Shown: positions 6,256-6,343 of the stretch, in pieces
How the letters are laid out: each line of letters opens with the position of its first letter
How positions within the stretch are numbered: the first letter of the stretch is position 1
Origin: Spirochaetales bacterium
Lineage (GTDB): Bacteria; Spirochaetota; Spirochaetia; SZUA-6; DRHE01
Length of the DNA stretch: 6,343 bases
Reading direction: 5' to 3'
Assembly: GCA_011049745.1 (NCBI GenBank)
Contig: DRHE01000417.1
Span: 1 to 6,343, forward strand
The notes under the pieces: model-generated
Told to the model about the DNA's origin: nothing
The model's input: the letters and a program-made list of their open reading frames with translations, nothing else
The model's database searches: none
Position numbers and translations under genes: made by a program

Positions 6256-6343
6256 AGCAAAAGTCCAACACAATATATTCGGTCGCTGGACTTGATTATT
6301 TTTTGTGCTAAACATGAAAAAATTTAAAGGTAATAGCATTTTA
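6194..6343. other. Unassigned sequence beyond the MATE break
   Basis: These 150 bases share nothing recognisable with the MATE gene. One plus-strand frame is open from 6194 to a TGA at 6293-6295 (ELRKPNTFSPTQITSATEVL and KAKVQHNIFGRWT). It could be the 3' end of another gene, but no family is recognised. A 7-bp stem, AAGTCCA (6261-6267) with TGGACTT (6287-6293), has a 19-base loop and is followed by GATTATTTTTT. This makes a weak terminator candidate overlapping that stop. There is no visible transposase motif or clear inverted-repeat end. Confidence 0.35.
6261..6304 (+). terminator. Weak terminator-like stem with T-run
   Basis: The stem is AAGTCCA (6261-6267) paired with TGGACTT (6287-6293), followed by six Ts at 6299-6304. 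The 7-bp stem is short and the 19-base loop is long, so termination is plausible but unconvincing. If real, it ends a gene whose 3' part is fused to the broken MATE start. Confidence 0.3.

Noticed and set aside
6109..6339. Minus-strand 76-codon frame at the right end
   Set aside because: Most of it is antisense to the recognisable MATE N-terminus, and the rest has no family features.
6314..6343. ATG at 6314 starting MKKFKGNSIL at the right edge as a new gene
   Set aside because: Only ten codons are visible and no Shine-Dalgarno site precedes the ATG, so it cannot be supported.
1..6343. CRISPR array, tRNA, rRNA or known riboswitch
   Set aside because: No regularly spaced repeats, cloverleaf, rRNA-like stretch or T-box/other riboswitch core was seen on either strand.

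Overview
The window looks like chromosomal DNA from an anaerobic, Firmicutes/Clostridia-like bacterium. This rests on strong GGAGG-type Shine-Dalgarno sites, a PEP carboxykinase with a non-enterobacterial NTGWSGGSYGVGKRM motif, and a Uma2-family nuclease gene. The lineage is an inference; no marker gene is present.

Layout. Positions 19-2820 (+ strand) hold two genes: a Uma2-family PD-(D/E)XK nuclease-like protein (159-752) and a 658-residue RecQ-family DNA helicase (787-2763), 34 bases apart. Next come two minus-strand genes read right to left: an unrecognised membrane-anchored protein with two stretches resembling Sm/LSm beta-barrels (4062-2962), and, 3 bases beyond its stop, the first 51 codons of a MarC-family membrane protein (2958-2803) that then breaks off. 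A 299-base divergent intergenic region follows, with an 11-bp perfect hairpin and a candidate promoter. Then comes an intact ATP-type phosphoenolpyruvate carboxykinase, pckA (4362-5981, + strand), and, 37 bases further on, the start of a MATE-family efflux transporter (from 6019) that loses its similarity near 6193.

The main observation is that an 18-base sequence inside the MarC fragment (2821-2838) recurs exactly, in the same orientation, at bases 1-18. Read on the minus strand, both copies encode FGLRLG of MarC. The simplest reading is that the Uma2-recQ segment was inserted into a marC gene with duplication of target sequence, and that the rest of marC lies just left of the window. The nuclease and helicase would then be cargo of a small acquired segment. 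No transposase or integrase is visible. RecQ favours AGA/AGG arginine codons while pckA favours CGN, which is consistent with different histories. A second broken transporter (MATE) lies at the right edge, so both ends of the window contain interrupted membrane-transport genes. An assembly break at a repeat is a real alternative explanation for the left edge.

The ancestral arrangement was probably a divergent pair: membrane protein-marC leftward and pckA-MATE rightward. No functional link between the gluconeogenic enzyme and the nuclease/helicase pair is suggested.
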